Part shown: one piece after another, positions 7,470 to 16,704 of the stretch | Layout of the letters: each line of letters starts with the position of its first letter | How positions within the stretch are numbered: position 1 is the first letter of the stretch | Origin: CAJQGY01 sp964523375 | GTDB lineage: Bacteria > Pseudomonadota > Gammaproteobacteria > Magnimaribacterales > D2472 | Reading direction: 5' to 3' | DNA: 64,000 nt | Assembly (NCBI GenBank): GCA_964523375.1 | Contig: CAZFYG010000002.1 | Span: forward strand, 48,175 to 112,174 | Made by a program: the position numbers and the translations under genes | The notes under the pieces: model-generated | What the model was told of the DNA's origin: nothing | Databases searched by the model: none | Seen by the model: the letters and a program-made list of their open reading frames with translations, nothing else

Positions 7470-8740
7470 TCAGGAAAACTAAAATTATTATTTTCCTCTT
7501 CAATCCATAATATGCGATTATATTTTGCCACTCTATCTGATCTGCAGGGAGCTCCAGTTTTAATTTGACCAGCACCAAGACCAATTGCCAAGTCCGCAAT
7601 TGTTGTGTCTTCTGTTTCACCTGATCTATGAGATATTATTGATTTGTAGTTGTTTGAATTTGCTAAATGTATTGTTTCTATAGTCTCTGTAATAGTGCCT
7701 ATTTGATTAAATTTTATTAAAATAGAGTTTGCGAGGCCTTGTTCGATTCCGGTTTTAAAAATATTTTTGTTTGTTACAAAAAGATCATCTCCCACAAGTT
7801 GACATTTATGGCCAATTCTATCAGTTAACTCTTTCCAGCCATCAAAATCGTTTTCATCCATGCCATCCTCTATGGATATGATGGGATATTTTTCGGCAAG
7901 CTCTTCCAAATAAGAAACAAACTCTGACGATGATAGGCTTCTTCCTTCGCCTTTAAGGTTATATTTTCTTCCATCAAAAAACTCGCTTGCTGCGCAGTCT
8001 AGCGCAAGAAATACATCTTTTCCTGGAACAAGGCCTGAGTGCTTAATTGCATCTAATATTAAAGTCAAAGCCTCTTCGTTAGACTTAAGATTGGGAGCGA
8101 AACCACCCTCATCACCAACAGCTGTCGATAGAGATTTATTCTTTAGAATATTTTTTAGATTCCAGTAAATCTCACTTGACCATCTCATTGCTTCATGAAA
8201 AGTTGAGGCATTAAAAGGGATTATCATAAATTCTTGAATGTCTATATTATTATCAGCATGCTCGCCACCATTAAGAATATTCAACATTGGCATAGGAAGA
8301 TTTGGTTCAACACTTAACCCAGTTATATCAGAGTATACGTCATGAAAATGTTGATGCAGTGACACATTTCTTTTCTTTGCAGCAACATGAGAAACAGCCA
8401 ATGAAACTGCCAGAATAGCATTTGCTCCAAGATTTGATTTATCATCCGTGCCATCTAGATCAATTAATTTTTTATCTATGAGCTCTTGATCCTCAGGGTT
8501 TAGATTTTTTAGAAGAGGGCTTATAAGGTTATTGATATTATTTACAGCCTTAATAACCCCTTTTCCCATAAATGCACTATCGCCATCTCTTAGCTCTAAA
8601 GCTTCTTTAGTTCCAGTAGATGCTCCACTAGGAACAATAGCGCTTGCCTCTATTCCACAGCTAAGTATTACTTTGCATGATACTGTTGGGAGACCTCTAG
8701 AATCTAAAACTTGAATAGCTTTTATGGAATTAATACTCAT
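7466..8740 (-). CDS. eno: Enolase
   Basis: Enolase interconverts 2-phosphoglycerate and phosphoenolpyruvate. The 424-residue sequence has the N-terminal AIQVLDSRGLPTV, the GASTGTKEALELRDGD loop, the Mg2+ ligand region SIEDGMDENDFDGW, QLVGDDLFVTN, and the catalytic SHRSGETEDT. The length is nearly standard. PEP is also the substrate of KdsA (next gene) and MurA (39-40 kb), so the placement with kdsA and pyrG is functionally sensible and is conserved in pseudomonads. Confidence 0.98.
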   Translation of the reverse strand: MSINSIKAIQVLDSRGLPTVSCKVILSCGIEASAIVPSGASTGTKEALELRDGDSAFMGKGVIKAVNNINNLISPLLKNLNPEDQELIDKKLIDLDGTDDKSNLGANAILAVSLAVSHVAAKKRNVSLHQHFHDVYSDITGLSVEPNLPMPMLNILNGGEHADNNIDIQEFMIIPFNASTFHEAMRWSSEIYWNLKNILKNKSLSTAVGDEGGFAPNLKSNEEALTLILDAIKHSGLVPGKDVFLALDCAASEFFDGRKYNLKGEGRSLSSSEFVSYLEELAEKYPIISIEDGMDENDFDGWKELTDRIGHKCQLVGDDLFVTNKNIFKTGIEQGLANSILIKFNQIGTITETIETIHLANSNNYKSIISHRSGETEDTTIADLAIGLGAGQIKTGAPCRSDRVAKYNRILWIEEENNNFSFPE

Positions 8741-8745
8741 AATTA

Positions 8746-9585
8746 CTATTTAATATTTAGATTTTCTTGATCTTTTATGAAAATATCAAGGTCTTTGATT
8801 TGCTTTAGAAAGGGCTCTATCATATCTAATTTTAACGCACACGGACCATCACACTTAGCATTATCTGGATCAGGATGGGCTTCTAAAAATAACCCAGCTA
8901 TACCTTGCGATATACCAGCTTTTGCAAGACTCAAAAGGTATTCACGCCTTCCACCAGCAGCATTTCCAAGCCCTCCAGGAAGCTGCAATGAATGAGTAAC
9001 ATCAAAAAAAACAGGTTTATCAAGATTTTTAAGAATTTGAAAATTCAAAGTATCTACAATTAAATTATTATATCCGAATGAATTTCCTCTTTCACATAAT
9101 GTAATTTTATTATTACCAGCTGACGCACATTTTTCTATTATGTTTTTCATCTCTGGAGCTGATAAAAATTGTGGTTTCTTGAATTGTATAATTGAATTAG
9201 TTTTAGCTGCTGCAGAAACTAGATCTGTTTGGCGAGCTAGGAAAGCTGGTATCTGTATTATCTCACAAATTTCACTTACTGGAATAGCTTGATCAGGCTC
9301 ATGAATGTCAGTGATAACAGGAATATCAAAGGTATCCTTTACTTCTTGTAGTATTCTTAAGCCCTCATCCATTCCAGGGCCTCTAAAAGAATTTATTGAA
9401 CTTCTATTAGCCTTATCAAAAGATGCTTTGAAGATATAGTTTATCTTCATTGATTCAGATACTCTTGTAAATTTTTCAGCGATTTTCATCGCAAGATCCC
9501 TTGATTCAAGAACATTCATCCCACCCATTAAGGTCAAATTTCCTTCATTTGATATCTCAAAATTTCTTAGTTTTAAATTATTCAT
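8746..9585 (-). CDS. kdsA: 3-deoxy-8-phosphooctulonate (Kdo8P) synthase
   Basis: KdsA condenses PEP with arabinose 5-phosphate, the first committed step to Kdo of lipopolysaccharide. The 279-residue protein shows MGGMNVLESRDLA, KASFDKANRSSINSFRGPG, VITDIHEP and FDVTHSLQLPGG. The Asn of GGMNVLESR marks the metal-independent class, as in E. coli. It overlaps pyrG by 8 bp. Together with kdsD at 41.2 kb it indicates an LPS-bearing outer membrane; the phosphatase kdsC is not in this window. Confidence 0.97.
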   Translation of the reverse strand: MNNLKLRNFEISNEGNLTLMGGMNVLESRDLAMKIAEKFTRVSESMKINYIFKASFDKANRSSINSFRGPGMDEGLRILQEVKDTFDIPVITDIHEPDQAIPVSEICEIIQIPAFLARQTDLVSAAAKTNSIIQFKKPQFLSAPEMKNIIEKCASAGNNKITLCERGNSFGYNNLIVDTLNFQILKNLDKPVFFDVTHSLQLPGGLGNAAGGRREYLLSLAKAGISQGIAGLFLEAHPDPDNAKCDGPCALKLDMIEPFLKQIKDLDIFIKDQENLNIK

Positions 9586-11212
9586 TATTTTCTATTGTAC
9601 TCTTTATATAGCTATTAAATATAGGGTGCCCATCCCTTGGATTCGACGTAAACTCTGGATGAAACTGGCAAGCCAAAAACCATTTATGATTTTTTATTTC
9701 TACCATTTCAACTAATTTATCGTCAACAGAAGTTCCAACTACCTCAAGCCCAGAATTAGACATATCCTCAGCAAAATCTGGATTAACTTCATATCTGTGC
9801 CTGTGTCTTTCAATTATTTCTATTTTTTTATACATATTGAAAGCATTTGAAGGTTTTTTAATTTTACAAACCTGTCCGCCAAGCCTCATTGTTCCACCAA
9901 GATCTGAATTTTTATTTCTTTTTTGTTTTTTACCAGTACCATCGCTCCACTCAGTTATTAGGGCTATTACAGGGTATTTAGTATTTGGATTAAATTCTGT
10001 GCTATTTGAGTTTCTTAAACCCAAGACATTCCTTGAATATTCAATAATCGCAACTTGCATTCCAAGACATATCCCTAAATAAGGGATATTATTTTCTCTA
10101 GCAAATTTACAAGCTGTAATCATCCCTTCAACACCACGATCCCCAAACCCACCTGGAACTAACACAGCATCATTAGAACCGATTAGTTTTTTTACGTTTC
10201 TAGTCGTAATAGTATCCGCCAGTACAAAATTAATATTTACTTTTGTTTTATACTTAATTCCTGCATGTTCTAGCGCTTCATTGATAGATTTGTATGAATC
10301 TTGAAGTTCTGTATATTTTCCAACAAATGCAATATTTACCTCTTGAATAGGGTTTAGGCTTGCCTTAACAACCCTTCTCCAGTCAGAAAGTTTTGGTTTT
10401 TTAGATCTTATTTTTAGCTTACGAAGAATTAATTCATCAACTTTTTGTTTATTTAATAGAAGTGGGATTGAGTAAACAGTTTCAACATCATGCATAGAAA
10501 TAACATTATCTGAATTGACTGAGCAAAATAATGCAATTTTTTTCTTTTCATCTTTTGGCAGTTCCTGCTCAGACCTACATACCAAACAATCAGGACTAAT
10601 GCCCAACGATCTTAGTTCTTTTACAGAATGTTGAGTTGGCTTAGTTTTTAGTTCTCCAGAAGCCTTTATATATGGGACGAGAGTTAGGTGGACTACTGCT
10701 GATGATGTAGATGGTAGCTCAAGGACCATTTGTCTAATTGCTTCAACAAATGGTTGGCTTTCAATATCACCCACGGTGCCGCCTATTTCAACAATTGCAA
10801 TATCTTTTCCTTGTCCGCCTTCTTTAATTCTTTTTTTAATCTCATTTGTAATATGGGGAATGACTTGAACTGTTCCACCTAGATACTTTCCTTTTCTCTC
10901 ATTTCGAATAACAGTTTCGTATACCTTGCCAGCAGTAAAGTTATTTTTTTTTGAGGCTTGGTATCTTACAAATCTTTCATAGTGCCCCAAATCTAAATCT
11001 GTCTCAGTGCCATCATTTGTTACAAAAACTTCTCCATGCTGAAATGGGCTCATTGTTCCTGGGTCAACGTTTATATATGGATCTACTTTGATTAGGGAAA
11101 CTGATAACCCCCTAGACTCTAAAAGAGCTCCTAAAGATGCAGCAGCAATACCTTTGCCGAGTGATGATACAACCCCTCCGGTAACAAAAATGTATTTAGT
11201 TTTGGCCATCAT
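9578..11212 (-). CDS. pyrG: CTP synthase
   Basis: PyrG aminates UTP to CTP using ATP and glutamine. The 544 residues comprise an amidoligase domain (KYIFVTGGVVSSLGKGI, Walker-type, to about 270) and a class I glutaminase domain with PGGFGDRG, the nucleophile Cys in YLGICLGMQ (about 380) and the closing HPE of QFHPEFTS. The length is standard. The start ATGATG at 11212 matches family N-termini. CTP also feeds IspD and CMP-Kdo synthesis. A possible promoter (TTTAAC-N17-TATTCT) lies in the 72-bp gap upstream. Confidence 0.98.
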   Translation of the reverse strand: MMAKTKYIFVTGGVVSSLGKGIAAASLGALLESRGLSVSLIKVDPYINVDPGTMSPFQHGEVFVTNDGTETDLDLGHYERFVRYQASKKNNFTAGKVYETVIRNERKGKYLGGTVQVIPHITNEIKKRIKEGGQGKDIAIVEIGGTVGDIESQPFVEAIRQMVLELPSTSSAVVHLTLVPYIKASGELKTKPTQHSVKELRSLGISPDCLVCRSEQELPKDEKKKIALFCSVNSDNVISMHDVETVYSIPLLLNKQKVDELILRKLKIRSKKPKLSDWRRVVKASLNPIQEVNIAFVGKYTELQDSYKSINEALEHAGIKYKTKVNINFVLADTITTRNVKKLIGSNDAVLVPGGFGDRGVEGMITACKFARENNIPYLGICLGMQVAIIEYSRNVLGLRNSNSTEFNPNTKYPVIALITEWSDGTGKKQKRNKNSDLGGTMRLGGQVCKIKKPSNAFNMYKKIEIIERHRHRYEVNPDFAEDMSNSGLEVVGTSVDDKLVEMVEIKNHKWFLACQFHPEFTSNPRDGHPIFNSYIKSTIENNE

Positions 11213-11284
11213 TTATCTCGGTTATGATGGGATAAAAGAATAACAGATAACAATGGATAGTTAAATGGAAATAATTAAATACGG

Positions 11285-12340
11285 TTAATTATGGTATGTT
11301 TTTTTCACTCTGGATTTTATTCTAATCATTAGATCGTAAGATATTAAATCATTAGGTATTGTGATGTTATTAATGCTTGATTCTGGTGAAAAAATTTCAC
11401 AGTAATCTCCAATATTACAGTTTGTATGATCAGAAATATCAACTGTTGTAAGGTCCATACTTATCTTGCCAAAGATTTTTGCTTTCTTTCCGTTCACAAG
11501 AACTGAAGTTCCGTCTTTTATATTTTGCGCTAAGCCGTCTGCATAACCAATGTAAACAGTAGCAATTGTCATATCACAAATAGCTGTTGCTCTTCCATCA
11601 TAGCCTACAGAATCTCCCTTTTTGATCTTCCTGATATTAACAATTGGCGATCTTAGGGTCATTGCTGTTTTAAGCTCATGTGTTCCAATATAACCTCCAA
11701 AAATACCTATTCCACATCTAACCCAATCATATGAATGATCTGGATAATTAAATATACAACCTGTATTTGCTATGCTCTTAGAAACTTCTCCAGAAAGTTG
11801 ATCAAAAACATTATTAAATCTAGCAAATTGCTCTTTGTTACTTTTATTTTCTGGGTTATTAGAAGCAGCTAAATGAGACATAAGGACTATTTTTTTATCT
11901 TTTAAATGCTCATTATAAATTTGCAAAAAATCTTTTTCTTCGAAACCAAGCCTATTCATTCCAGTATTAATTTTAAACCAAAGATTATTGTAAAAATTAT
12001 TCTTTTTGATTAACTCAAATTGTTCTTTATTATGTATGACAAGATCGAGATTATGTTTTGTTGCGATTTCTAAATCACTCTCAGAATATACTCCTGTCAT
12101 TAATAGGATTTTTTTATTAGATCTCTCCCTTATTCTTATTGCTTCATCTATTCGAACTGTTCCATACCCATCTACAGAGCAATCTATATGTTCCAATAAA
12201 TTTTCCATGATGTGGCCATATGCATCAGATTTGATAACAGCCATAAAATGACTGTTATTTGGTATGAGAGTCTTAAGATATTTAATGTTCTCTTGAACTA
12301 TAGATGGATCAATGATTAGCTCTGATCTAAGTGATGTCAT
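11285..12340 (-). CDS. alr: Alanine racemase
   Basis: This PLP enzyme makes D-alanine for peptidoglycan. The 351-residue protein has the PLP-lysine motif AVIKSDAYGH (Lys about 38), the MSHLA strand, RCGIGIFGGY and VYIGYADGLAQN, and the second catalytic tyrosine region SVGYDGRATA. The PLP loop normally reads KA(N/D)AYGHG; here the last Gly is Ile, a mild deviation. It overlaps dnaB by 4 bp, the conserved dnaB-alr pairing. Its product is used by Ddl in the dcw cluster. Confidence 0.94.
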   Translation of the reverse strand: MTSLRSELIIDPSIVQENIKYLKTLIPNNSHFMAVIKSDAYGHIMENLLEHIDCSVDGYGTVRIDEAIRIRERSNKKILLMTGVYSESDLEIATKHNLDLVIHNKEQFELIKKNNFYNNLWFKINTGMNRLGFEEKDFLQIYNEHLKDKKIVLMSHLAASNNPENKSNKEQFARFNNVFDQLSGEVSKSIANTGCIFNYPDHSYDWVRCGIGIFGGYIGTHELKTAMTLRSPIVNIRKIKKGDSVGYDGRATAICDMTIATVYIGYADGLAQNIKDGTSVLVNGKKAKIFGKISMDLTTVDISDHTNCNIGDYCEIFSPESSINNITIPNDLISYDLMIRIKSRVKKTYHN

Positions 12341-13704
12341 TCAAATGAATCATAGAAGCCATCATTAGAAAAATTTTCAAATCTTGTATATTCTTTTAAG
12401 AATGTTAAATGAACCGTACCTATTGGACCATTCCTTTGTTTGCCAATAATAATCTCAGCTTTATTACCCTGCTCTGAGTCTTCGTTATAAACCTCATCTC
12501 TATAAATAAATAATATTACATCGGCATCCTGTTCAATTGCACCTGAGTCTCTTAAATCAGCCATTATTGGTCTTTTATTTGGACGCTGCTCAACGGCACG
12601 ATTTAGCTGAGAAAGGGCAATAACAGGGACATTGAGCTCTTTAGCAAGAGATTTCAAGGCCCTTGAGATTTCTGATATTTGATTAACACGATTCTCAGCA
12701 GATGAAGGAAGTTGCATTAACTGAAGATAATCAACAACTATTAATGATAATCCTCCTTCAGATCTTGCCAATCTTCTTGCTTTTGCTCTAAGCTCCATTG
12801 GGCTAAGTAATGAGCTATCATCAATCCATAAAGGCATATTCTTCAGCCTCTCTCCTTCTTGCAAAAGAATCTTAAGTTGATCATCACGTAACATACCTGA
12901 CCTAACATTTTGCTGATCAAGTTTACACATACCAGACAACATTCTAGTTGTTAATGATTCGCCTGGCATCTCTAAACTAAAAATAAGAACAGCACCTTCT
13001 GTATCATCGTTAACTAAAACATTTTCTGCAATATTCATAGCAAATGAAGTTTTACCCATACTTGGTCTTCCGGCAACAATAATTAGATCTCCATCTTGAA
13101 TGCCTTGAAGCTTCTTATCAAGATCTTTAAACCCTGTAGATGCACCTATGAGACCACCCTTTTTATTTGAAAGCTCATGAAGTCTATCCATAGTGGATGG
13201 AATAAGCTCTTTCATAGATTGTAAAGAAGAATCATTCTGGCTGGTTTCATCATTAAGAGCAAATATCAATCTTTCAGCATGATCTAATAACGCCTCACCA
13301 TTTTGACCTTGTGGGTTGTTAATAAGCTCAGTAATTTCTGAATTTGCCTGCATCAATTTTCTAGAAATTGATCGTTGTCTAATTATTTCTGCATATGCTT
13401 CAAGATTTGCAGCTGAGGGTGTTGATGTTGCTAATTCTATTAAGTAGTTTTTACCACCAACTCTATTTAAATTATTACTATTATCTAATTTCTCAGATAC
13501 AGTTAATGGATCTAAAGGCTTGTTTTCATTAACAAGCTCTGCCATGGATTCAAAGATAATTTGATGATCTTTACCCTGAAAATCAACTTCAGTTATAACT
13601 TGTATTACAGTATCAAACCTATGAGTCTCAAGCATTAGGCCACCTAGAACGGCTCTCTCAGCCTCTCTAGCTTGATTATTTTGATCTATTGGTATATCTG
13701 TCAT
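12337..13704 (-). CDS. dnaB: Replicative DNA helicase DnaB
   Basis: The 455-residue protein has the N-terminal scaffold domain (REAERAVLGGLMLE) and a RecA-fold ATPase domain with Walker A AGRPSMGKTSFAMN, the VVDYLQLM motif and DLRDSGAIEQDADVI with the arginine finger segment. It forms the hexameric 5'-3' helicase at the fork. It follows the rpsF-rpsR-rplI genes as in E. coli and precedes alr. No intein or insertion is visible. A 38-bp gap separates it from rplI. Confidence 0.98.
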   Translation of the reverse strand: MTDIPIDQNNQAREAERAVLGGLMLETHRFDTVIQVITEVDFQGKDHQIIFESMAELVNENKPLDPLTVSEKLDNSNNLNRVGGKNYLIELATSTPSAANLEAYAEIIRQRSISRKLMQANSEITELINNPQGQNGEALLDHAERLIFALNDETSQNDSSLQSMKELIPSTMDRLHELSNKKGGLIGASTGFKDLDKKLQGIQDGDLIIVAGRPSMGKTSFAMNIAENVLVNDDTEGAVLIFSLEMPGESLTTRMLSGMCKLDQQNVRSGMLRDDQLKILLQEGERLKNMPLWIDDSSLLSPMELRAKARRLARSEGGLSLIVVDYLQLMQLPSSAENRVNQISEISRALKSLAKELNVPVIALSQLNRAVEQRPNKRPIMADLRDSGAIEQDADVILFIYRDEVYNEDSEQGNKAEIIIGKQRNGPIGTVHLTFLKEYTRFENFSNDGFYDSFE

Positions 13705-13742
13705 AAGAATATGATTTTTACATCATATTTTAAAATAAACAA

Positions 13743-14189
13743 CTATTCAGCTAATACTTTAACCACTACGTTTGCAGAAACCTCTGGATGAACGCTAATT
13801 GTAATATTATGATCGCCTTGTTCTTTAATGGGTCCACCAGAAAGTTGAACTTCACTTTTGTCTATTTCAATTCCGTTATTTGTAAACGCTTCAGCTATTT
13901 CTCTAGTGCCAACTGAGCCGTATAAAGCGCCCTCTTCAGTCACCGGAACATGTATTTCACAAGATGAGCCTTCTATAGACTCTGATCTAGCTGTTGCTTG
14001 AGTAAGTTGATCAGCTGAGGCTGCTGCTAGCTCTTCTTTTCTTGACTCTACTTCTTCGATATTTCTATCACTTGCAAATGCTGCTTTTTTTTGTGGTATT
14101 AAGAAGTTTCTGGCATAGCCTGAATTTACTTCAACTACATCTCCTATTTCACCAAGTCTTTGAATTTTGTCTAATAGTATTATTTTCAT
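13743..14189 (-). CDS. rplI: 50S ribosomal protein bL9
   Basis: The 148-residue bL9 starts MKIILLDKIQRLGEIGDVVEVNSGYARNFLIP, the classic rRNA-binding N-domain. It is followed by the long connecting helix and a C-domain (LYGSVGTREIAEAF). The length is the usual 147-149. It is the third gene of the rpsF-rpsR-rplI operon. Confidence 0.98.
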   Translation of the reverse strand: MKIILLDKIQRLGEIGDVVEVNSGYARNFLIPQKKAAFASDRNIEEVESRKEELAAASADQLTQATARSESIEGSSCEIHVPVTEEGALYGSVGTREIAEAFTNNGIEIDKSEVQLSGGPIKEQGDHNITISVHPEVSANVVVKVLAE

Positions 14190-14198
14190 GATGTTCTC

Positions 14199-14393
14199 TT
14201 ATTGATGCATGTCAGTGTAAGGCAAGAGAGCCAAAAATCTAGCTATCTTAACGGATTTAGTAACTTTTCTTTGATTAGAGGCTGTAATACCAGTAACTCT
14301 TGCTGGCATTATTTTTCCAGTTTCAGTTATGAATTGTTTTAGTAGGTCAGTATTTTTATAATCGAATTTTTTTGGTAGATCAAATTTACTCAT
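14199..14393 (-). CDS. rpsR: 30S ribosomal protein bS18
   Basis: The 64-residue bS18 matches the family core (FDYKNTDLLKQFITETGKIMPARVTG and ARFLALLPYTD). It is about 10 residues shorter than E. coli S18 (75), lacking most of the basic, Cys-containing N-terminus (RRRKFCRF in E. coli). Its ATG shares a base with the rpsF stop (TAATG). priB, which sits between rpsF and rpsR in enterics, is absent. Confidence 0.96.
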   Translation of the reverse strand: MSKFDLPKKFDYKNTDLLKQFITETGKIMPARVTGITASNQRKVTKSVKIARFLALLPYTDMHQ

Positions 14394-14788
14394 TACTTAT
14401 CTCCTCTTTTTGTTCTTTCAGATGTGTCCTTTCTTTGGGATGTCTCATTAATATCTGATCTTTTGTTTTTAGATTCAACCATGAGCACTGACTCTTCCTC
14501 AGAATGACTAGTAACAACTAAAATAATATGGCGAATAATTGACTCGTTATATTTAATTTTTGTTTCAATTTCTAGCAGCTTACTTGGATCACCTTCAAGA
14601 TTCATCAATAAATAGTGGCCTTTATTGTGGTTGTTAATTGAATAGGCAAGTTGACGTCTACCAATATCTTCAAGCTTAGTAACTTTAAAAGAATTTTCAG
14701 ATAAAAGCTGATTGAATTCGGTTTTGAACTCGTCTACTTTAGATGACAGATTTGGATTTAATATCAGGACGGCTTCGTATTTTTTCAT
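14393..14788 (-). CDS. rpsF: 30S ribosomal protein bS6
   Basis: The 131-residue bS6 starts MKKYEAVLILNPNLS and contains the GRRQLAYSINNHNKGHYLLMNLEG core that pairs with bS18. A charged C-terminal extension (about 105-131) is rich in Lys, Arg, Glu and Ser. It leads the rpsF-rpsR-rplI(-dnaB-alr) operon. The start has an AAAGGGA ribosome binding site and a promoter at 14846-14874. Confidence 0.97.
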   Translation of the reverse strand: MKKYEAVLILNPNLSSKVDEFKTEFNQLLSENSFKVTKLEDIGRRQLAYSINNHNKGHYLLMNLEGDPSKLLEIETKIKYNESIIRHIILVVTSHSEEESVLMVESKNKRSDINETSQRKDTSERTKRGDK

Positions 14789-14845
14789 ATTGTTCCCTTT
14801 GGGTTAAAGATTTAAGCTTTTATTAGCGTAAACCAAGGAAGGTGC

Positions 14846-14874
14846 ATTCTAATGGAATTAATTTTTAGAATCAA
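14846..14874 (-). promoter_or_regulatory. Sigma-70-type promoter of rpsF operon
   Basis: On the minus strand TTGATT (14869-14874) and TAGAAT (14846-14851) are separated by exactly 17 bp. The -35 overlaps the last codon and stop of ftsA, so the ribosomal operon has its own promoter at the end of the dcw cluster. Confidence 0.6.
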
Positions 14875-16094
14875 TACTCACTTTTAACTATTTTTAATAG
14901 CTTAGACCATAGAGTTTGATTGCTTTCTGCAACTAAATCTGAGGTTAATTGATTATGACCATGCTCCACAAGCCCAATAGAGGTTGAATATATTGGATTT
15001 TGTAAAACCCTTTCCATGCCAACAAAATTATTAGGTACTCCGAGCCTTACGCTGGTTTGAAAAATTGACTCTGCAAGCTCAACAACTCCCTCTATCTTGG
15101 AAGTACCTCCGGTGAAAACGACACCGGCCGGTATCTTGTCATCAAAACCATTTCTAGATATTTCTGCCTTAATTAATTCAAATAGTTCGACATAGCGCGG
15201 TTCAATTATTTCTGCAAGAGATCTTCTTGAGAGCTCTCTTGGTGGCCGCCCTCCAACGCCTGGGACTTCAATGCTTTCGTCATCGTTGGTAAATTCAGCA
15301 ACAGAACAACCATGTTTTTGTTTTATTTCCTCTGCTTGTGGTGTGGGAGTTCTTAATGCTTGTGCAATATCGCTTGTGACTTGATCGCCAGCGATGGGGA
15401 TGACTCCTGTATGAACAATTGAACCAGAATTGAATATCGCAATATCGGTAGTTCCACCTCCGATGTCAACTAAACACACACCAAGATCTTTTTCATCATC
15501 AGATAAAATGGAATATGAGCTAGCTAATTGCTCTAACACAAATCCGTCTACAGACAATCCACAGTTTTTAACACATTTTTCAATATTTCTTAATGCACTA
15601 TTAGAGCAGGTTACAAGATGTACTCTCGCCTCTAGTCTTACTCCTGACATTCCTAGTGGCTCCTTAATACCATCTTGATCATCTATTACATATTCTTGAG
15701 GCAAAACATGCAACACTTCTTGATCTGAAGGGATTGAGACAGATGATGCAGACTCAATAACTTTTTCAATATCAAATGGTTTAACTTCTTTATCTTTAAT
15801 CCCAACTATCCCTTGGGAATTAATGCTTTTTATATGACTACCTGCCACTCCAACATAAATTGATTTAATCTTATCTTCTTGAATTGATTGAGCTTGTTCA
15901 ACAGCTTTTTTTATTGCATCAGTCGTAGCTTCTATATTAACAACTACTCCCTTTTTAAGACCACTCGATGGGTATGATCCAAGTGAGATAATTTCCAATT
16001 GGCCATTTTCATCTCTTGTGCCTACAATACATACAACCTTTGATGTTCCAATATCAAGCCCAACAACAATATTTGAATTTTTTGAATTACCCAT
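14871..16094 (-). CDS. ftsA: Cell division actin-like protein FtsA
   Basis: FtsA is an actin-fold ATPase that anchors FtsZ to the membrane. The 407-residue protein opens VVGLDIGTSKVVCIVG (phosphate 1), has LVDIGGGTTDIAIF (phosphate 2) and VFTGGTSKIEGVVE (adenosine motif). It ends in a short amphipathic helix (SKLLKIVKSEY), the membrane-targeting sequence. It overlaps ftsQ by 8 bp. Normally ftsZ follows directly; here FtsA is the last gene of the cluster and rpsF comes next. Confidence 0.97.
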   Translation of the reverse strand: MGNSKNSNIVVGLDIGTSKVVCIVGTRDENGQLEIISLGSYPSSGLKKGVVVNIEATTDAIKKAVEQAQSIQEDKIKSIYVGVAGSHIKSINSQGIVGIKDKEVKPFDIEKVIESASSVSIPSDQEVLHVLPQEYVIDDQDGIKEPLGMSGVRLEARVHLVTCSNSALRNIEKCVKNCGLSVDGFVLEQLASSYSILSDDEKDLGVCLVDIGGGTTDIAIFNSGSIVHTGVIPIAGDQVTSDIAQALRTPTPQAEEIKQKHGCSVAEFTNDDESIEVPGVGGRPPRELSRRSLAEIIEPRYVELFELIKAEISRNGFDDKIPAGVVFTGGTSKIEGVVELAESIFQTSVRLGVPNNFVGMERVLQNPIYSTSIGLVEHGHNQLTSDLVAESNQTLWSKLLKIVKSEY

Positions 16095-16704
16095 TCTTTA
16101 ATGCCACTCCATCTTTGTATCTTAAATCTATCATACTAGGTATTTTATTATTAATGCTCAAATAATCTAAGGTTTCTTTGAATAGTTTAAATTTTTTATC
16201 ATTTAAGTTTTTACCAAGCCTTATATCGGTCTTGCCAATACTCAATGCCCAGCCAGATATGTGATTGTATTGAACAAGGTCTAGAGTGTTAAAATTTTTT
16301 ATATTATTGGTATTTAGGAAGTTAATTATTTTTAAAACATTAGAAAGATCATCAATTTGCCCATTAACTCTCAGAATATTCTCATCACCAGATGAATGCT
16401 TGAATCTATTCAGGCTCTCATCAACATAAAAAATGTTATTTAAAATAAATAGGGGTTTTTTGGAGACAATATTAATTTCAATACTGTTTAAAAACGGTGA
16501 TTTTCTAAGGGTGTAACCTTCTACCCAGTCTTGTTTGTCAATTAACAACGAGAATGAGGCCATTGAGTCTATAGTTTTAGCTTCATCTATGAATTCAAAC
16601 TGTGATTTAAATTTAGGCTTATCTTCAAAAGAAATTTTAATGTCAAAATTTGTAAAAGCATTGATGCTTAAAAATATTAAAAATAAAAGTCTATTTTTTT
16701 GCAT
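16087..16704 (-). CDS. ftsQ: Divisome protein FtsQ (short form)
   Basis: The 205-residue protein lies between ddl and ftsA, the fixed position of ftsQ. It has a hydrophobic segment at about 5-18, a periplasmic region with a POTRA-like part (TLRKSPFLNSIEINIVSKKP), and the end motif IDLRYKDGVALK, matching the conserved LRY.nG.A of FtsQ. It is clearly shorter than E. coli FtsQ (276), with almost no cytoplasmic tail. FtsQ recruits FtsB and FtsL to the septum. It overlaps both neighbours. Context and the C-terminal motif carry the call. Confidence 0.88.
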   Translation of the reverse strand: MQKNRLLFLIFLSINAFTNFDIKISFEDKPKFKSQFEFIDEAKTIDSMASFSLLIDKQDWVEGYTLRKSPFLNSIEINIVSKKPLFILNNIFYVDESLNRFKHSSGDENILRVNGQIDDLSNVLKIINFLNTNNIKNFNTLDLVQYNHISGWALSIGKTDIRLGKNLNDKKFKLFKETLDYLSINNKIPSMIDLRYKDGVALKNG

